A stretch of DNA of 64,000 nt. Source: Larimichthys crocea. Lineage: Eukaryota; Chordata; Actinopteri; Sciaenidae. Where the stretch lies: contig NW_020860930.1 in the NCBI RefSeq assembly GCF_000972845.2, positions 1,190,619-1,254,618 of the forward strand, in the 5' to 3' direction. The position numbers and the translations under genes were made by a program. Positions 1-11,747 of the stretch are shown here, one piece after another. The notes under the pieces are model-generated. The model was not told the origin of the DNA and made no database searches. It worked only from the letters and a program-made list of their open reading frames with translations. The first letter of the stretch is position 1. Each line of letters begins with the position of its first letter.

Positions 1-50
1 GTCTGACAGACACACACTTCCTGTTTACTGTCTGCTGATTGTACTGTATG

Positions 51-52
<2 letters not shown>

Positions 53-109
<57 letters not shown>

Positions 110-243
110 ACCCCTCCTACAGGACAGGAGCTGTTCAGGTAGTCACAGGGCAGTCCAGTGTTGGCACAGTGAGGTCCTTTAGTGTTTGGACTGACGTCAC
201 CGAGGTTACTGGATGAAAAACCAGCTACGAAACGTCCCTGAGT

Positions 244-285
<42 letters not shown>
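53..285. repeat. Two (CA/TG)n microsatellites flanking asah2 exon 8
   Basis: A (TG)n tract at 53-107 and a (CA)n tract at 245-285 lie on either side of the 112-237 exon. Similar tracts sit next to other asah2 exons: 2239-2312 (interrupted by CG), 2599-2651 and 2803-2860, all within about 10-40 bases of a splice site. Confidence 0.9.
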
Positions 286-287
<2 letters not shown>

Positions 288-2254
288 TTATGTTGGGTTC
301 ATTGTTAAATGTCAGACAGCTGTCAGCAGTCAGTCACCTGTCCAGGTAGCTCTCCAGGGTTCTCGTCCTGCTCCAGCAGGTAGGAGGCATAGCCCATGTT
401 GTCACTGCTCACCATGCGGTTGGTGTAGTTCATGCTGACGGCGTGGACGGCGAACCAGCTGTCAGTGATAACAGAGACGGTGACGCTGTGTTCCCGTCAC
501 GTGTCCGTCATGTTGAAAGAAGCTGCTGTGTTTTTACCTGAGCATCCCGATCCCATCTCCATTCAGGTCCGTGAACTTCAGCACCAGCACCTGTTTATCT
601 GTGTTCCACTCGTACCTGAAGGATCAATAACTGATCAATGATCTGTACACGTCAGAAGGAGACTCTCTCTCTCTCTCTCTGTGTACCTGTGTCTCTCGTC
701 CTTGGGGTTGTTCAGGTAGGACTGAGGACTTCTGTTCAGGCTGCTGTCATCCAGCTCTCCTCTGTTCCTGTAAATCCTGCCTGGCTTCATTGTGTCGTGG
801 GCTATGTCTATACTCTGAAAACACAGTAGGTTTACATGATTCATGCATGTTTCATCATGTATTGTATTATATATTCAGTCCATGAGTAATGATAAATACA
901 TGGACAAAGATGTGACACGTAATGAGGGAAAGATTCACGGATGACGTGGCAGTGATGTGCAAACATGATCGGACAAATAACTTTATTTAAAGTTTAAATT
1001 AAATATTTTAGCATGTCAAAAAATGTAACCCTTTATCAGGCGAGGAACCATATATGGTCACTTCCACGGGATGAGTAACCTTATATGGTCTCTTCCACGG
1101 GTGAGGATCCATATATGGTCACTTCCACGGGGCGAGGAACCATATATGGTCACTTCCACGGGTGAGGATCCATATATAGTCACTTCCACGGTGCGAGGAA
1201 CCTTATATGGTCACTTCCACGGGCGAGGAACCATATATGGTCACTTCCATGGGTGAGGAACCTTATATGGTCACTGGCAAGGAACCTTATATGGTCACTT
1301 CCACAGGCGAGGAACCATATATGGTCACTTTCACGGGCGGGAAACCTTATATGGTCATGGGCGAGAAACCTTATATGGTCACTTCCACGGGCGAGGAACC
1401 ATATATGGTCACTTCCATGGGCGAGGAACCTTATATGGTCACTGGCGAGGAACCTTATATGGTCACTTCCACGGGCGAGGAACCATATGTGGTCACTTCC
1501 ATGGGCCAGGAACCTTATATGGTCACGGGCGAGGAACCTTATATAGTCACTTCCATGAGTGAGGAACCATATATGGTCACTTCCACGGTCCACGTCTCTC
1601 AATGAAGGAGCAGAATCACGTGAGTTTCTCCAGCCAATCAGAGCGAATGTCACAGGTAGCGTTTTAAATTAAGTTCTGTAAGACGAATGTCTGATTGTTC
1701 ATTGGGTTAGATGTTTCAGTTACCGTACACGGTAACTTCTTTGACTTTGATCTGCAGCTGGAAACTAAAACTTTTTTAAAAAGTGAAAAAATTAAAAATG
1801 TAAAATTGTAAATGAATGATTCCTGATTAAGCTTTGCAGTGACACAAATTCATTTCTCTCAGTAAACATGTCTGTGATCAGCTGATTTCTGTTCTTCATC
1901 TGCATGTATTTCTGTTAGAACAGAAAATTAGAATCTGTCTCAGGATTATTTATCAGGCTCAAAATATGATTGCTGAATATTTAAATGAATGTAATTTAAA
2001 TGATGATGAGCTGAGCTGACTGTCATTGTGTTCTCTAACCATCAGTCCATCACACAAACCTTTACGATGCCATTGACGAGCGGCTTGATGGACTCCTTGA
2101 TGTAACCTTTACAGCTCATCATAAACAGTGTGTACTGGAAATATCCGCCCAGTCCACAGTGTGTGTGAGTGCCGCTCAGAACCACGTTTTCCTGACGGTA
2201 CAGGTCACCGTATTTCACCTGCAGCGCCTGCAGAACCTGCACACACACACACAC

Positions 2255-2295
<41 letters not shown>

Positions 2296-2608
2296 CACAC
2301 ACACACACACACGTAATGAAGAACCAGAAGCTGAGCTTCTCCTCCATAATCAGCTTCACGTCAAGCAACTATACAATTAGAATAATTAATTATTATTAAT
2401 ATTGATACACAACAACAACAACACCTGTAATGAAGTGTAAGTGGTGGTTTTGTAACAGTACAAAAGTATTTGCACCAAAATAAACTTAAAGTACTGAAAG
2501 TAAAAGTATCATGTTACAGTAATATATATTCTATTATTGGAGCTGAATGACACGCTGTAGTTTACAGTGATGAATATTGAAATACCAAAGTCCAGTACTG
2601 TGTGTGTG

Positions 2609-2652
<44 letters not shown>

Positions 2653-2802
2653 CTACCTCCAGTCTGAGCCTCTGCGATATCATTCCCACATCTGCAGTGA
2701 CAAACACGACTCTCCGCTTCCCGTCGTCGACGATGAAGGCTCGGCTGTACAAGCGAGTGTGTATGCCTGCAGCCGTCTGCTGAGGGTTTGCATAACCCAT
2801 CT

Positions 2803-2862
<60 letters not shown>

Positions 2863-4589
2863 TAAACCTGACCCCAGAGTGTTCCCAGGGCAGATCAGAG
2901 ATCACATGTACCCATGGCTGAGGCCACGACTCAGATTTAATGCTGACGCTTCATGCTCGACTGCATGTGGAGGGCACCGACTGCTAACAGAACCACATCG
3001 TCTGCAAAGAGTGTGAGCCGGTGACAGACTATGTATCTGAACTAGGGGTGGGCGATATATCGAATATACTCGATATATTGCGGCTTGTTCTCCGTGAGAT
3101 GTATGAAATGACTATATCGCGACCATCGAGTACTTGTCACGTAAAAGCCGTCAGCATTTAATTCTCCGGTGTTTTGCCTGTCACTCACTCCTGCTGCTCC
3201 TCACAGCGCGCAGCACACTGCCCCGCCCACCCAGAAAAATCCCCTGCGCGCATGCGTACTTTTTGTATCAAGTGAGGAGAGACGAGGCCCACTGGCCCAG
3301 TCCGGAGGCGTACGCGCCGCGTAACGGCTGCGCTGCGGTCACCGGAGCAGATAGCAGCCAGTCTAGTCAATGAGACTCACACAGGGCGCGCCGCGGAGCG
3401 TCACAGAAGCGCCTCCCCGCGCCACGGCGCGAGCATTCTGTAGCATTTCTAATTTTGACGCGAGCCGCTGCTACCTCAATACTCAGTTCATGTAGCTTAT
3501 TACAACTTCACATCAACGTTATGTTACTAATCTAATAGAAGGGTCTACTTGAATCATGGCTGATGTTATTTTTTGAATCAAAGGGTTGAATTTAACATTC
3601 ATAGTGATTTACAGGAGAAATAAAAATATCGAGATATATATCGTGTATCGCGATATAGCTGAAAAATATCGAGATATTGGTTATAGGCCATATCGTGCAG
3701 CCCTAATCTGAACTATCTATATATCTATATGAACTATCTATATATCTGTATGAACTATCTATATATCTGTATGAACTATCTATATATGTATCTGAACTAT
3801 CTATAAATCTATCTGAACTATCTATAAATCTATCTGAACTATCTATATATCTATATGAACTATCTATATATGTATGAACTATCTATATATCTGTATGATC
3901 TATCTATATATCTATCTGAACTATCTATATATCTGTATGAACTATCTATATATCTATCTGAACTATCTATATATCTATCTGAACTATCTATATATCTATC
4001 TGAACTATCTATATATCTTCTATATATCTATATGAACAGAGCTAATGGAGCTACCTCCCAGCTCTGTGCTGGTAATGCTGTGGAGCAGATGTTGGATTAT
4101 GACTGCAGACTGCCATAAACATTATCAGTGCAAACACACTCATCAGACATGAACAGACTTTGGAGTTTGTGTGCCTGACTTCATGTTAGGAAGACACACA
4201 CACACATTGCTCATAGATATACGTATTAAATATATTTACCTTCAGCACTGCAGTCAGAATATTAGTTTTTTTAGCGTTAACAGCTGACAGTCGGTTTAAC
4301 GACTAAAACAACAAACTGTAATCTTTTCAAATGTAACTGTTGCCATGGTTACTTGTATAAATCAGTGTTTGAACAGTTCAACTTTGACTTTCACGACTTC
4401 TGATCATGGTGTGGCAGGAGGCCCTGAAGGCAGCACGGTGCGCGGTGTGTTTACTGACCAAAGGGATTTCAGCTGGTGGCCCGGTGCAGTCGGCCCGGCC
4501 CGCTCCGATCCAGTAAGTGTGGCCGGAAGGAGACGTCGGCTCCGGATCTGACAGGACGACACACGTGAGTAACTGTTTAGATGTCATCA

Positions 4590-4636
<47 letters not shown>

Positions 4637-4753
4637 CATCTGTCTCAAATAATTAGTTTAATTATTGTTTACTTCCTGTTTGTGATCAACCAGCTGTGGA
4701 TGAATGTTGCCAGATGTTAATCTAGTTTAACTCTATAATGATGATAGTGATGG

Positions 4754-4799
<46 letters not shown>

Positions 4800-4959
4800 G
4801 GTGATGATGATGATGGAGTCTGTTCTCACCTTTGTGTGGTTTCCATGACACCATCACTGTGATCAGCGTCACACACACGGTTGTCATGGCGATGAACAGG
4901 ACGGTCAGCGTGACCTCACGAGCAGAACAACCACAGCACACCGACTTCCTGCCCGCCAT
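112..4959 (-). CDS. asah2: Neutral ceramidase, first 8 coding exons (3' part beyond the left edge)
   Basis: Hydrolyses the amide bond of ceramide to sphingosine and fatty acid; a type II membrane or secreted enzyme. Coding exons on the minus strand: 4830-4959, 4459-4547, 2657-2800, 2060-2236, 687-814, 538-615, 338-458, 112-237. All junctions are GT-AG and phases agree, giving 331 codons. Residues about 16-38 form a signal anchor. Family motifs are GRADCTGP, MGYANPQQ, GTHTHCGLGG (zinc-site histidines near 145 and 147) and NLGDVSPN, whose serine at about 305 corresponds to the catalytic serine of the family. Unlike mammalian ASAH2 there is no long Ser/Thr mucin box between the anchor and the catalytic domain. 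The start at 4959 is in a strong Kozak context, five bases after a good acceptor at 4964; the in-frame upstream Met is intronic. The left edge of the window lies in the next intron. Confidence 0.95.
1040..1590 (+). repeat. Minisatellite of about 30 bp made of CArG boxes (asah2 intron)
   Basis: About 19 units of 23-31 bp lie in the intron between asah2 exons 814 and 2060. Almost every unit contains CCTTATATGG or CCATATATGG, which fit the SRF-binding CArG consensus CC(A/T)6GG. I count 16 perfect boxes and three one-base variants. Starts include 1048, 1079, 1109, 1140, 1201, 1231 and 1261. Confidence 0.9.
3043..3705. mobile_element. Non-autonomous hAT-type element (MITE), 663 bp
   Basis: The ends are TAGGGGTGGGCGATAT on the left and ATATCGTGCAGCCCTA on the right, an imperfect inverted pair typical of fish hAT MITEs. 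Perfect 8-bp target duplications ATCTGAAC flank it at 3035-3042 and 3706-3713. The interior is GC-rich and has no transposase. It lies in the asah2 intron between exons 2800 and 4459, in a region of TATCTATATA repeats. Confidence 0.85.
3706..4040 (+). repeat. Minisatellite of about 17 bp, CTGAACTATCTATATAT type
   Basis: Around 18 degenerate units begin at the right target duplication of the hAT element, and the target word ATCTGAAC is itself part of the repeat unit. The unit is very AT-rich. Its open frames are low-complexity and not coding. Confidence 0.85.
4593..4815. repeat. (TG)n and (GAT)n microsatellites in the first asah2 introns
   Basis: A (TG)n run at 4593-4635 lies just upstream of coding exon 2. 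A (GATGAT)n run at about 4735-4815 ends 14 bases from the donor of coding exon 1. Confidence 0.9.
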
Positions 4960-5501
4960 GTTGTCTGTCAGCACAGGAAGGAAGTGATGTAACGACTGAC
5001 CGCCATCAGAAGTTCAGTGCTCAACTCTAAATACTACAATACCCATGATGCCGAGGAGCGTGAATCAAACATTTCAACTCTTTGCTGTGGTCACATGAGG
5101 AACTCTCTTTGTTACACAGAAATCACAGCTGACAGGTTCATTATGTACAGACCGCCGTATCCATGACAACGGCTGTGTCACTAATTAACTTCCCGTAACA
5201 GACGAGTGTGAGTGTCGGAGTCTGAGACACGATCGAGGACGATGTGACGTAAATGACTGATAACGGATTAAAACAAAGTTTGAGTTGGTCTCCGTCGTCT
5301 CACAGTTTATATGTTATTTAAATATGTATAACATATATGTAACGTCCTGTCAGAGCAGCGTCCAATCAGGAAGAGGTGATGGCACAGAGTGTCCTGACGT
5401 GTCAAAGACAATTTGTGAATAAATGACGACGTCCAATATTATTTAAATTTGGAGACAGACCTAAAATCAGAGAGTGCGTGAAGAGTGTGTGTGGTACTCA
5501 C

Positions 5502-5560
5502 CTGCAGCAGAGAAACTGTGTTTATGTTGATCTGATCCGAGGTCTGTTTTACAGCTCAGC
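5502..5560 (-). promoter_or_regulatory. asah2: Candidate non-coding first exon of asah2
   Basis: A strong minus-strand donor (CTGCTGCAG followed by GTGAGT) ends an exon at 5502. The first coding exon has an acceptor at 4964, so an upstream untranslated exon is expected. The 5' limit and start site are not visible; 5560 is arbitrary. No TATA box stands out. Confidence 0.4.
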
Positions 5561-5872
5561 TGTTATCTGACCGAGAACATGCGCGGCCTCCTCTCTCACT
5601 CCAAAGGTCACAAACATTAGAAACTACAGATACAACATCAGTGAGTAAATTCATGTGTTATCACGTCGTTATCAACGTTCAGATTAGATCAGCTGAGTCA
5701 TTCTGTCACATGACCTTTGACCTTTTCTGTCCAGGTGAACAGTCCACCTGTCTCAGGTAGAAGCTGCAGGCGGGAATGTAAGTACATCTACTCACATACT
5801 GTGAATACAACTCTGAGGTAGTTCCCAACCACCTTTCCTAGCCACTTTACCTTGACCTCGATGGAAAACTTC

Positions 5873-6856
5873 ATGAGGAGATGAGGACAGATGTGAAGGA
5901 GAGGAGATGAGGACAGATGTGAAGGAGAGGAGATGAAGACAGATGTGAAGGAGAGGAGATGAGGACAGATGTGAAGGAGAGGAGATGAGGACAGATGTGA
6001 AGGAGAGGAGATGAAGACAGATGTGAAGGAGAGGTGATGAGGACAGACGTGAAGGAGAGGAGATGAGGACAGATGTGAAGGAGAGGAGATGAGGACAGAT
6101 GTGAAGGAGAGGAGATGAGGACAGATGTTGAAGGAAGAGGCGAGGAAAAGAACAGATGTGCAGGAAGGAGAGGAGGAGCAGATTAGTGAAGGAGAGATAG
6201 GAGGACAGAATGTGAAGGAGAGGTGACTGAGGCAGATGTGACGGAGGGACGTGCAGGCAGCTGTGCAAGGAGGTGACTGAGGACGCTGGACAAGGCGGGT
6301 AGATAGGACAGATGTGAAGGCGAGGAGAGAGCGAGCGATGTGCAGGAGCGGCGATGCGGCCCGCGTCCGGACGCGGCGCTGCGGCACGCTGTGCCGGCGC
6401 GGCGACTGCCAGGCCCCGTGCCGGCGCGGCCGGCGGACCGCTGGCCGGGACGGAGGCGCTGAGGCCGCGGCAGGACATTGGCTTGACGGCGCGGAGATGC
6501 GCGTGGCGGACCGCTGTGCCGGCGCGGCCAGCGGCCCGCTGTACAGGCGCGGCGCGGCGGCCGCTGTGAAGCCGCGGTGCGGCCCGAGTAGCCGGCGCGG
6601 GCTGGACGGCCAGACCGTGCAAAGGCGCGGAGCTGCCGGCCAGAATGTGAAGGAGAGGAGATGAGGACACGATGTGAAGGAGAGGATGGTGCAGGACAGA
6701 TGTGGGACGGAGAGGTGTGGGACAGATGTGAAGGAGAGGAGATGAGGACAGATGTGAAGCGAGAAGATGAGGACAGATGTGAAGGAGAGGTGATGAGACA
6801 GATGTGAAGGCAGGAGATGAGACAGATGTGAAGGAGAGGAGATGAGGAGTTAGGAG
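5873..6856 (+). repeat. 26-bp minisatellite array A, with a GC-rich converted core
   Basis: Units of 26 bp contain GATGAGGACAGATGTGAAGG. The array is regular at 5873-6130 and 6645-6849. Its core at about 6320-6645 becomes very GC-rich because A positions of the unit read C. The same unit forms the much longer inverted array at 41416-44534. The open frames here are repeat translations, not genes. Confidence 0.9.
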
Positions 6857-7218
6857 CGTGTGCATTTAACTTTGACATTTACTTGAATTATGATTTAGGG
6901 TTTTTGTCTGCAGCAGCTGCTGGGAGGGTCTTTCTACAGAAGCTTCAAACCTTCCTGCAGGTAACGTATTCACAGCTTACCTGCTACACGACTTTTCTTA
7001 CAGGGATCAGCTGCAGTCAGCGTTCAGGTGAGGTCACACCTGTCTCACTTGAACTGACGCCCATGTGACTGGCATGCTAAACTGTCCAGCTGCTGCTTCA
7101 CACCGATAGAACCAGTCAGGTGTGTGTGGGTGTTGTGGGTGTGTGTGTGTGTGTGTGTGTACATGCGTGTGTGTGAGTGTGTGTGCATGCGTGTGTGTGA
7201 GTGTGTGTGCATGCGTGT

Positions 7219-7281
<63 letters not shown>

Positions 7282-7975
7282 GAACTATTCAAACTATAAA
7301 GAGTAATAAAGATTCTCTTAAAGTAAATTAATCAAGAAAAAAGTACAGCTCTAAGTTTGAAAGTATTGTCAGCAAAATGTTTAAGAACCAGCAGCAGAAC
7401 CAGCAGCAGCAGAACCAGCAGCAGAACCAGCAGCAGCAGAATCAGCAGCAGAACCAGCAGCAGCAGAACCAGCAGCAGAACCATAAGATAAGAGTTCAGG
7501 AGAAGTGAACGGTGTTTGCTTGTCGAATATAACATAGAAGCTGGTTTTATTCTGGGTTTTTCTTTCACCATCTTTTCGTTGTGTTTGCTGCACAAGACAA
7601 ATGCTACATGAAGTTCAATGAGAGTTTATTTTTTATGTATTTACTGAATAAATGTTCAGAAACTCGTTGGGTTGGACTTCACTGAGTGTAAATTACCCAT
7701 AAAACCAATTCTTTACTCCAAAGTAAAAAGTTGCCTCTTTGGTCCCTCTATGGAGGCGAGTCCCCACAGCGTGCTGGTGCTCCAGGTGTAGGTGCCAAAA
7801 ACGCTGGTACACGTACACTCACAGAAATGTTTCCACCTATTCAGCGTTTCTTTGTGTGAAACAGCAGCTGTTCAGTAACTCATTAATCTGTTGATTATAA
7901 ATGAGAGAGACATCAGAGCATCCAGACAAACTGACTTCAGGATTTTCATCAGCTCACATCTGCAGAAAACTGACC
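6857..7975. other. Intergenic region with microsatellites
   Basis: Between the asah2 5' side and the first MFAP4-like gene. It holds a (TG)n tract at 7123-7279 with CATGCG interruptions and a CAG-rich array (AACCAGCAGCAG units) at 7386-7482. The rest shows no recognisable gene apart from the promoter noted at 7896. Confidence 0.7.
7896..7903 (+). promoter_or_regulatory. TATA box of the first MFAP4-like gene
   Basis: TATAAATG lies 80 bp upstream of the ATG at 7976, and transcription is predicted to start near 7925. The inverted paralogue has TATAAATA in the same relative place (19348-19355, minus). The sequence between TATA and ATG is similar in both (GACATCAGAG or CATCAGAGATCC, then CAGGATTTTCA), which supports a conserved core promoter. 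Confidence 0.7.
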
Positions 7976-10275
7976 ATGAAGGTAAGTCTGGAACGAACCA
8001 ACTTCAACTTTAACTGTGTCTTAATGTTCATCAGTAGTTTTAGTGTGTTAACACGTTCAGTCTGATTATTGCAAACAAGGAAACCAAAAGCCTTAATCTG
8101 CCCGTACAGAGTATTTTATATCACCTGGGCCCAGGATTTCAAAAGTGATCTGAAAGGATTATCCTAGATTAAATCTAGATCTGATCTGAACACTGGGTAT
8201 TTCTGATCCTGAATATCTGGATTCTGCGCTGGTAATCCAGTCCTTCCTTGAATCCAGCGTATTTCAAAAGTTAAGGCAGATATCTGGATCAACTTGATAC
8301 CAACATTTCAGGATCCTTTGGATCCCACCTCAGAGGTGGATTTCACTTGGACTGACAAAGTCTCAGCTCCACGTCTCCTGGATATTGTTACTCAAGCTGC
8401 ACATTGAAGCACTTTACAGTTATATTTTCATCCTTCTGATTAAATGAAGACAAATTTGACCTCGGTCAGAAGCTTAAAAATGCACTTTTAAAATGTTTGG
8501 AAATAGCTTGAATGTGATTTTGAAACATGCATCAGTGTTTTTCAGTGTTTGTTACAAACAGATTATTTCACGTCATCAAAACAGATGCTGTTTCTCTATG
8601 AATGACCATAATTATGTTCAGTGGGAGCTGAACCTTCTATATAAGGCAGACAAATTAGATTAAATGTTTCTAATTGTGTCACTGACCAAGCTTTATACCA
8701 GGAAAGTAATCCAATTACAGTTTCAAGCACTTTATTCAAAATCCAATAACTTGAAAACCTTGAATGTATCAATACAATTGAAGCGCTTCCAAGGATTTCC
8801 AGCGGTGTCCTTAATATCTGAGTGTCTGCTGGCTGTGATGGACTCTGACAGAAGGTGTATGAGTATCTTTGTCACAAAGCATGACGTCATCAGCAGCATC
8901 CCTGCAGCATCCTGACACTTCTGAATGACCCGTGTAGTTAACACTCGTACCGTGTAACGTTACGTTACAAAGTACTGCAGCAGTCTGGTCTGTGCACATG
9001 CAGCCTATGACGTAACACTGATACACTGTGGACAGGTTGGTGTTAGTTTAAAGAGGTATGATGTAACACTGATACACTGTGGACAGGTTGGTGTTGGTGA
9101 CGTACGTCCGATTAGTTTTAAGTTAAACCACTGACTGCAAAGGTCATTTCCGTTAGAAATGTTAAAGTGTTTCTAATAAAACAAAATGACACCTCCTCTG
9201 TTCCAGCTGCTATCAGTCCTCCTCGTCCTCACTCCAGTGTTGACTGGCTGCATGTCTCAAGTCCTCCCGTTGGACTGCAGTGACATCTATCACCATGACA
9301 ACAGCCAATCCAGCGGCGTGTACACCATCTATCCCATCGGATCCACGTCTGCTCTCCAGGTAAACTTCATCCTCTCTGGGACGCAGGTCAATCTTTATAT
9401 ATTTGGATTTAGTTTCAAGTCTACTGATGATCGTGTTTGTGTGTAGGTGTACTGTGACATGGAGTCAGAGGGAGGGCGGTGGACAGTGAGTATCAACTTC
9501 ATCAGGTCATAGAGCGACTTTTCCATTTGAACACTTCCTGTTGGACATTCACAATAAAGCACATGGCAGTAAAATCTTTGTGTGTGACCTTAAACCTGTC
9601 AGATATCTTGTGTGTTTAACTAGTTAACCCCCATCCCGTCCCCCCAGGTGTTCCAGAGGAGGATGGACGGCACGCTGAACTTCTACAGACCCTGGGATCA
9701 GTACAAGATGGGCTTTGGTAGAGCTGCTGGAGAGTACTGGCTCGGTGAGAAATGAAACAGTCATGTGACTTCATGAAACTCACAGTTTCTATAAATTTAA
9801 GTGTGCTTGTTTTCAGGTCTTGAGAATCTCTTCCACCTGTGTCTGAGGAAAAAGTATGAGCTCCTGGTCGACATGGAGGACTTCGAGGGAAACAAAGCAT
9901 TCGCTCGTTACTCCTCGTTCTCTGTCGGCCCTGAGTCCTACGGATACACCCTGCATGTTTCTGGATTCACTGATGGAGGGGCGGGTGAGTTGTTGGTAAC
10001 AGATGTTGTTTTGTTTCTCCTCCCTCCAAGAAGTCTCTGCCCTCTTTGTCTCTCATTCCCTGTTCAGAGTTAAAGGCTGCACCTTTTCTGAATAGAGTAA
10101 CTACCCCTACAGCCTGAGCACATGAAGTCAGATGGGGTTCTTGTAACATCAGTCAGGTTGATGTTGATGTTCCAGCTCAAACGGCTGTACCTGCAGGCGT
10201 TCAGTGGTGTACATATATTAATGCAGAATAGAAATAATACATCAGGACAGAGAACAACTAAACCAATCAATCAAC

Positions 10276-10318
<43 letters not shown>

Positions 10319-11254
10319 CCAAACTATTTGTAGAGCACTTTTGTTGTTCAGTGAGGAAATACCAGAGGCAGGTTAAAAAATAAAATGAAAGATAAATCAC
10401 GTTAAAATATATGAATAGACAAACTAACTAAATACATGTTTATTACTAATAATAATGGAACATATTAAAACGTGGGAATAGAGAAATAAATAAATATAGT
10501 TTAAGTAAAAACAAATTAAATCTTTCTTGAGTTTTCTACCTTCAGGCTGTTCCACAGACACGGAGCATTGTAATAAAAGGACGCCTCAACAAAAGAATGT
10601 TCATAAGTTAAAAACAAACTGAAAGCCTCATTAACCAATAGATTGATCAATTGAATTGAGGGTTGGCAGGTGCTGCTTCTCTTTCTTCTTGCAGAGTCCA
10701 CCACACCACTGGTTCTTCATGCATGTGAATATATTTATTATATTAGCCAGCCCATGGGCGTGTTGACTGTCAATAGTTGTGTTAGCAAATGTATTGTTTG
10801 ACTTCGGGCTATACAAATAAAATTTGATTTGATTTGATTTAGTATTCATATTTAGGAGGAGAGTGGAATTAAAGGCTGGAGAAGTAGACTGTGGTACTGG
10901 GCACCAGTACAGCCAGATCAGCTGTCAACACTCAGTAAATACAGGTTAAAATGTATCATAAAGTTGTGATTATACACTCTATATTATATACATGTTTCTG
11001 TAGGAGACTCCTTGACATATCACAACGGAATGAAGTTCTCCACCTTCGACAAAGACCAGGACACCTGGCCTGACAACTGTGCTAGAAAATTCCTGGGGGC
11101 GTTCTGGTACGCTGGTTGTCACCATGCAAACGTCAACGGGGTTTATGTTTGGGGGGCTGATGAAACTCACACTGGTATTGGAGTGAATTGGCTTTTTAAG
11201 GGTGCTTACTACTCCCTGAAGAGCATCAGCATGAAGATCCGTCCTGTGCTGTAG
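7976..11254 (+). CDS. mfap4: MFAP4-like secreted fibrinogen-domain protein 1
   Basis: Microfibril-associated glycoprotein 4-like secreted protein; the family binds matrix fibres and microbial or acetylated sugars. Exons: 7976-7981, 9207-9359, 9447-9485, 9648-9744, 9817-9984, 11004-11254; 238 codons including the stop. The first coding exon is only ATGAAG. Joining it to 9207 gives a signal peptide starting [17 protein letters not shown], better than reading from the ATG at 9186, which lies inside the acceptor tract. A short N-terminal segment leads into one fibrinogen-related domain: [32 protein letters not shown], the calcium-site segment FSTFDKDQD near residue 184, paired cysteines, and a C-terminal SISMKIRP. 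All frames join cleanly. Its closest relative in the window is the inverted copy at 14896-19291. Confidence 0.93.
8100..8345. repeat. Possible dispersed repeat in MFAP4-like 1 intron 1
   Basis: A stretch rich in GATC-centred words (AGATCTGATC, GGATCC, CTGGATCAAC) has the look of a degenerate fish MITE or SINE. I could not define its ends. Confidence 0.3.
9003..9100 (+). repeat. Tandem duplication of about 50 bp in intron 1
   Basis: Two near-identical copies of a segment containing GTAACACTGATACACTG and GGACAGGTTGGTGTT start at about 9010 and 9063, upstream of exon 2. Confidence 0.75.
10257..10850 (+). repeat. (AATC)n tract and LINE-tail-like sequence in intron 5
   Basis: An (ATCA)n run lies at about 10257-10319. 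Near 10335 comes GTAGAGCACTTTTGTTGTT. At 10800-10840 lies GGGCTATACAAATAAAATT followed by TTGATT repeats, the usual 3' tail of fish LINE or SINE elements. The large intron 5 of MFAP4-like 1 therefore appears to hold retroposon remnants. Confidence 0.5.
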
Positions 11255-11673
11255 TTCTCCAGGACCAACATACAGCAGAAGATCAGCTGATGATTTTTCT
11301 CTCAACATAAATATTTTTAGTCTTCATTTTGTCTCTGGTGTCTTTTTTTTAACATCACACAAACATCATGAATATTTAGATTCATCTTATTCAGTCTATA
11401 AGGACTAACATAAGTCCTCATTGAATCAGTTTGAGCAGGGTATTTATTGAGATATCTTTTTGCAACCCATTACCCAAAAAAGTGACTTTTTGTTGTAGCA
11501 AACTCTATTAGAGTAACCGTCATAATTTCTACCTTGTATTTTTAAGATTCAGTGAGAACTAGAGTCAAATTAAACGTAATACATGTCTTAACGTAATACA
11601 TGAACTATAGTTTTCACTTTAGTTTTCCTCATACTATTTAAATGTTTAATAGTTGTATGTACCTAAACCTAGA

Positions 11674-11679
11674 AATAAA
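11674..11679 (+). terminator. Candidate polyadenylation signal, MFAP4-like 1
   Basis: AATAAA lies about 420 bp after the stop codon. No canonical hexamer is nearer; CATAAATA at about 11310 is a weaker alternative. Confidence 0.4.
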
Positions 11680-11747
11680 AACATGAACTTTACTCTGAAA
11701 GTGTGAGGCACCCATCTGCAGGCAAGATGGCCGACAAGGGCGCCGCC

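Noticed and set aside
4960..4974. Start of asah2 five codons further upstream (MLTDN)
   Set aside because: These codons overlap a good splice acceptor ending at 4965, so most are intronic; the ATG at 4959 has a better context.
5788..6878. Long minus-strand frames over the first 26-bp array
   Set aside because: Repeat translations in all three frames; not a gene.
9186..9206. Start of MFAP4-like 1 at the ATG at 9186
   Set aside because: The following bases form a polypyrimidine tract and acceptor (CTCCTCTGTTCCAG). The ATGAAG exon at 7976 joins in frame and gives a better signal peptide, and the sister gene has the same layout.
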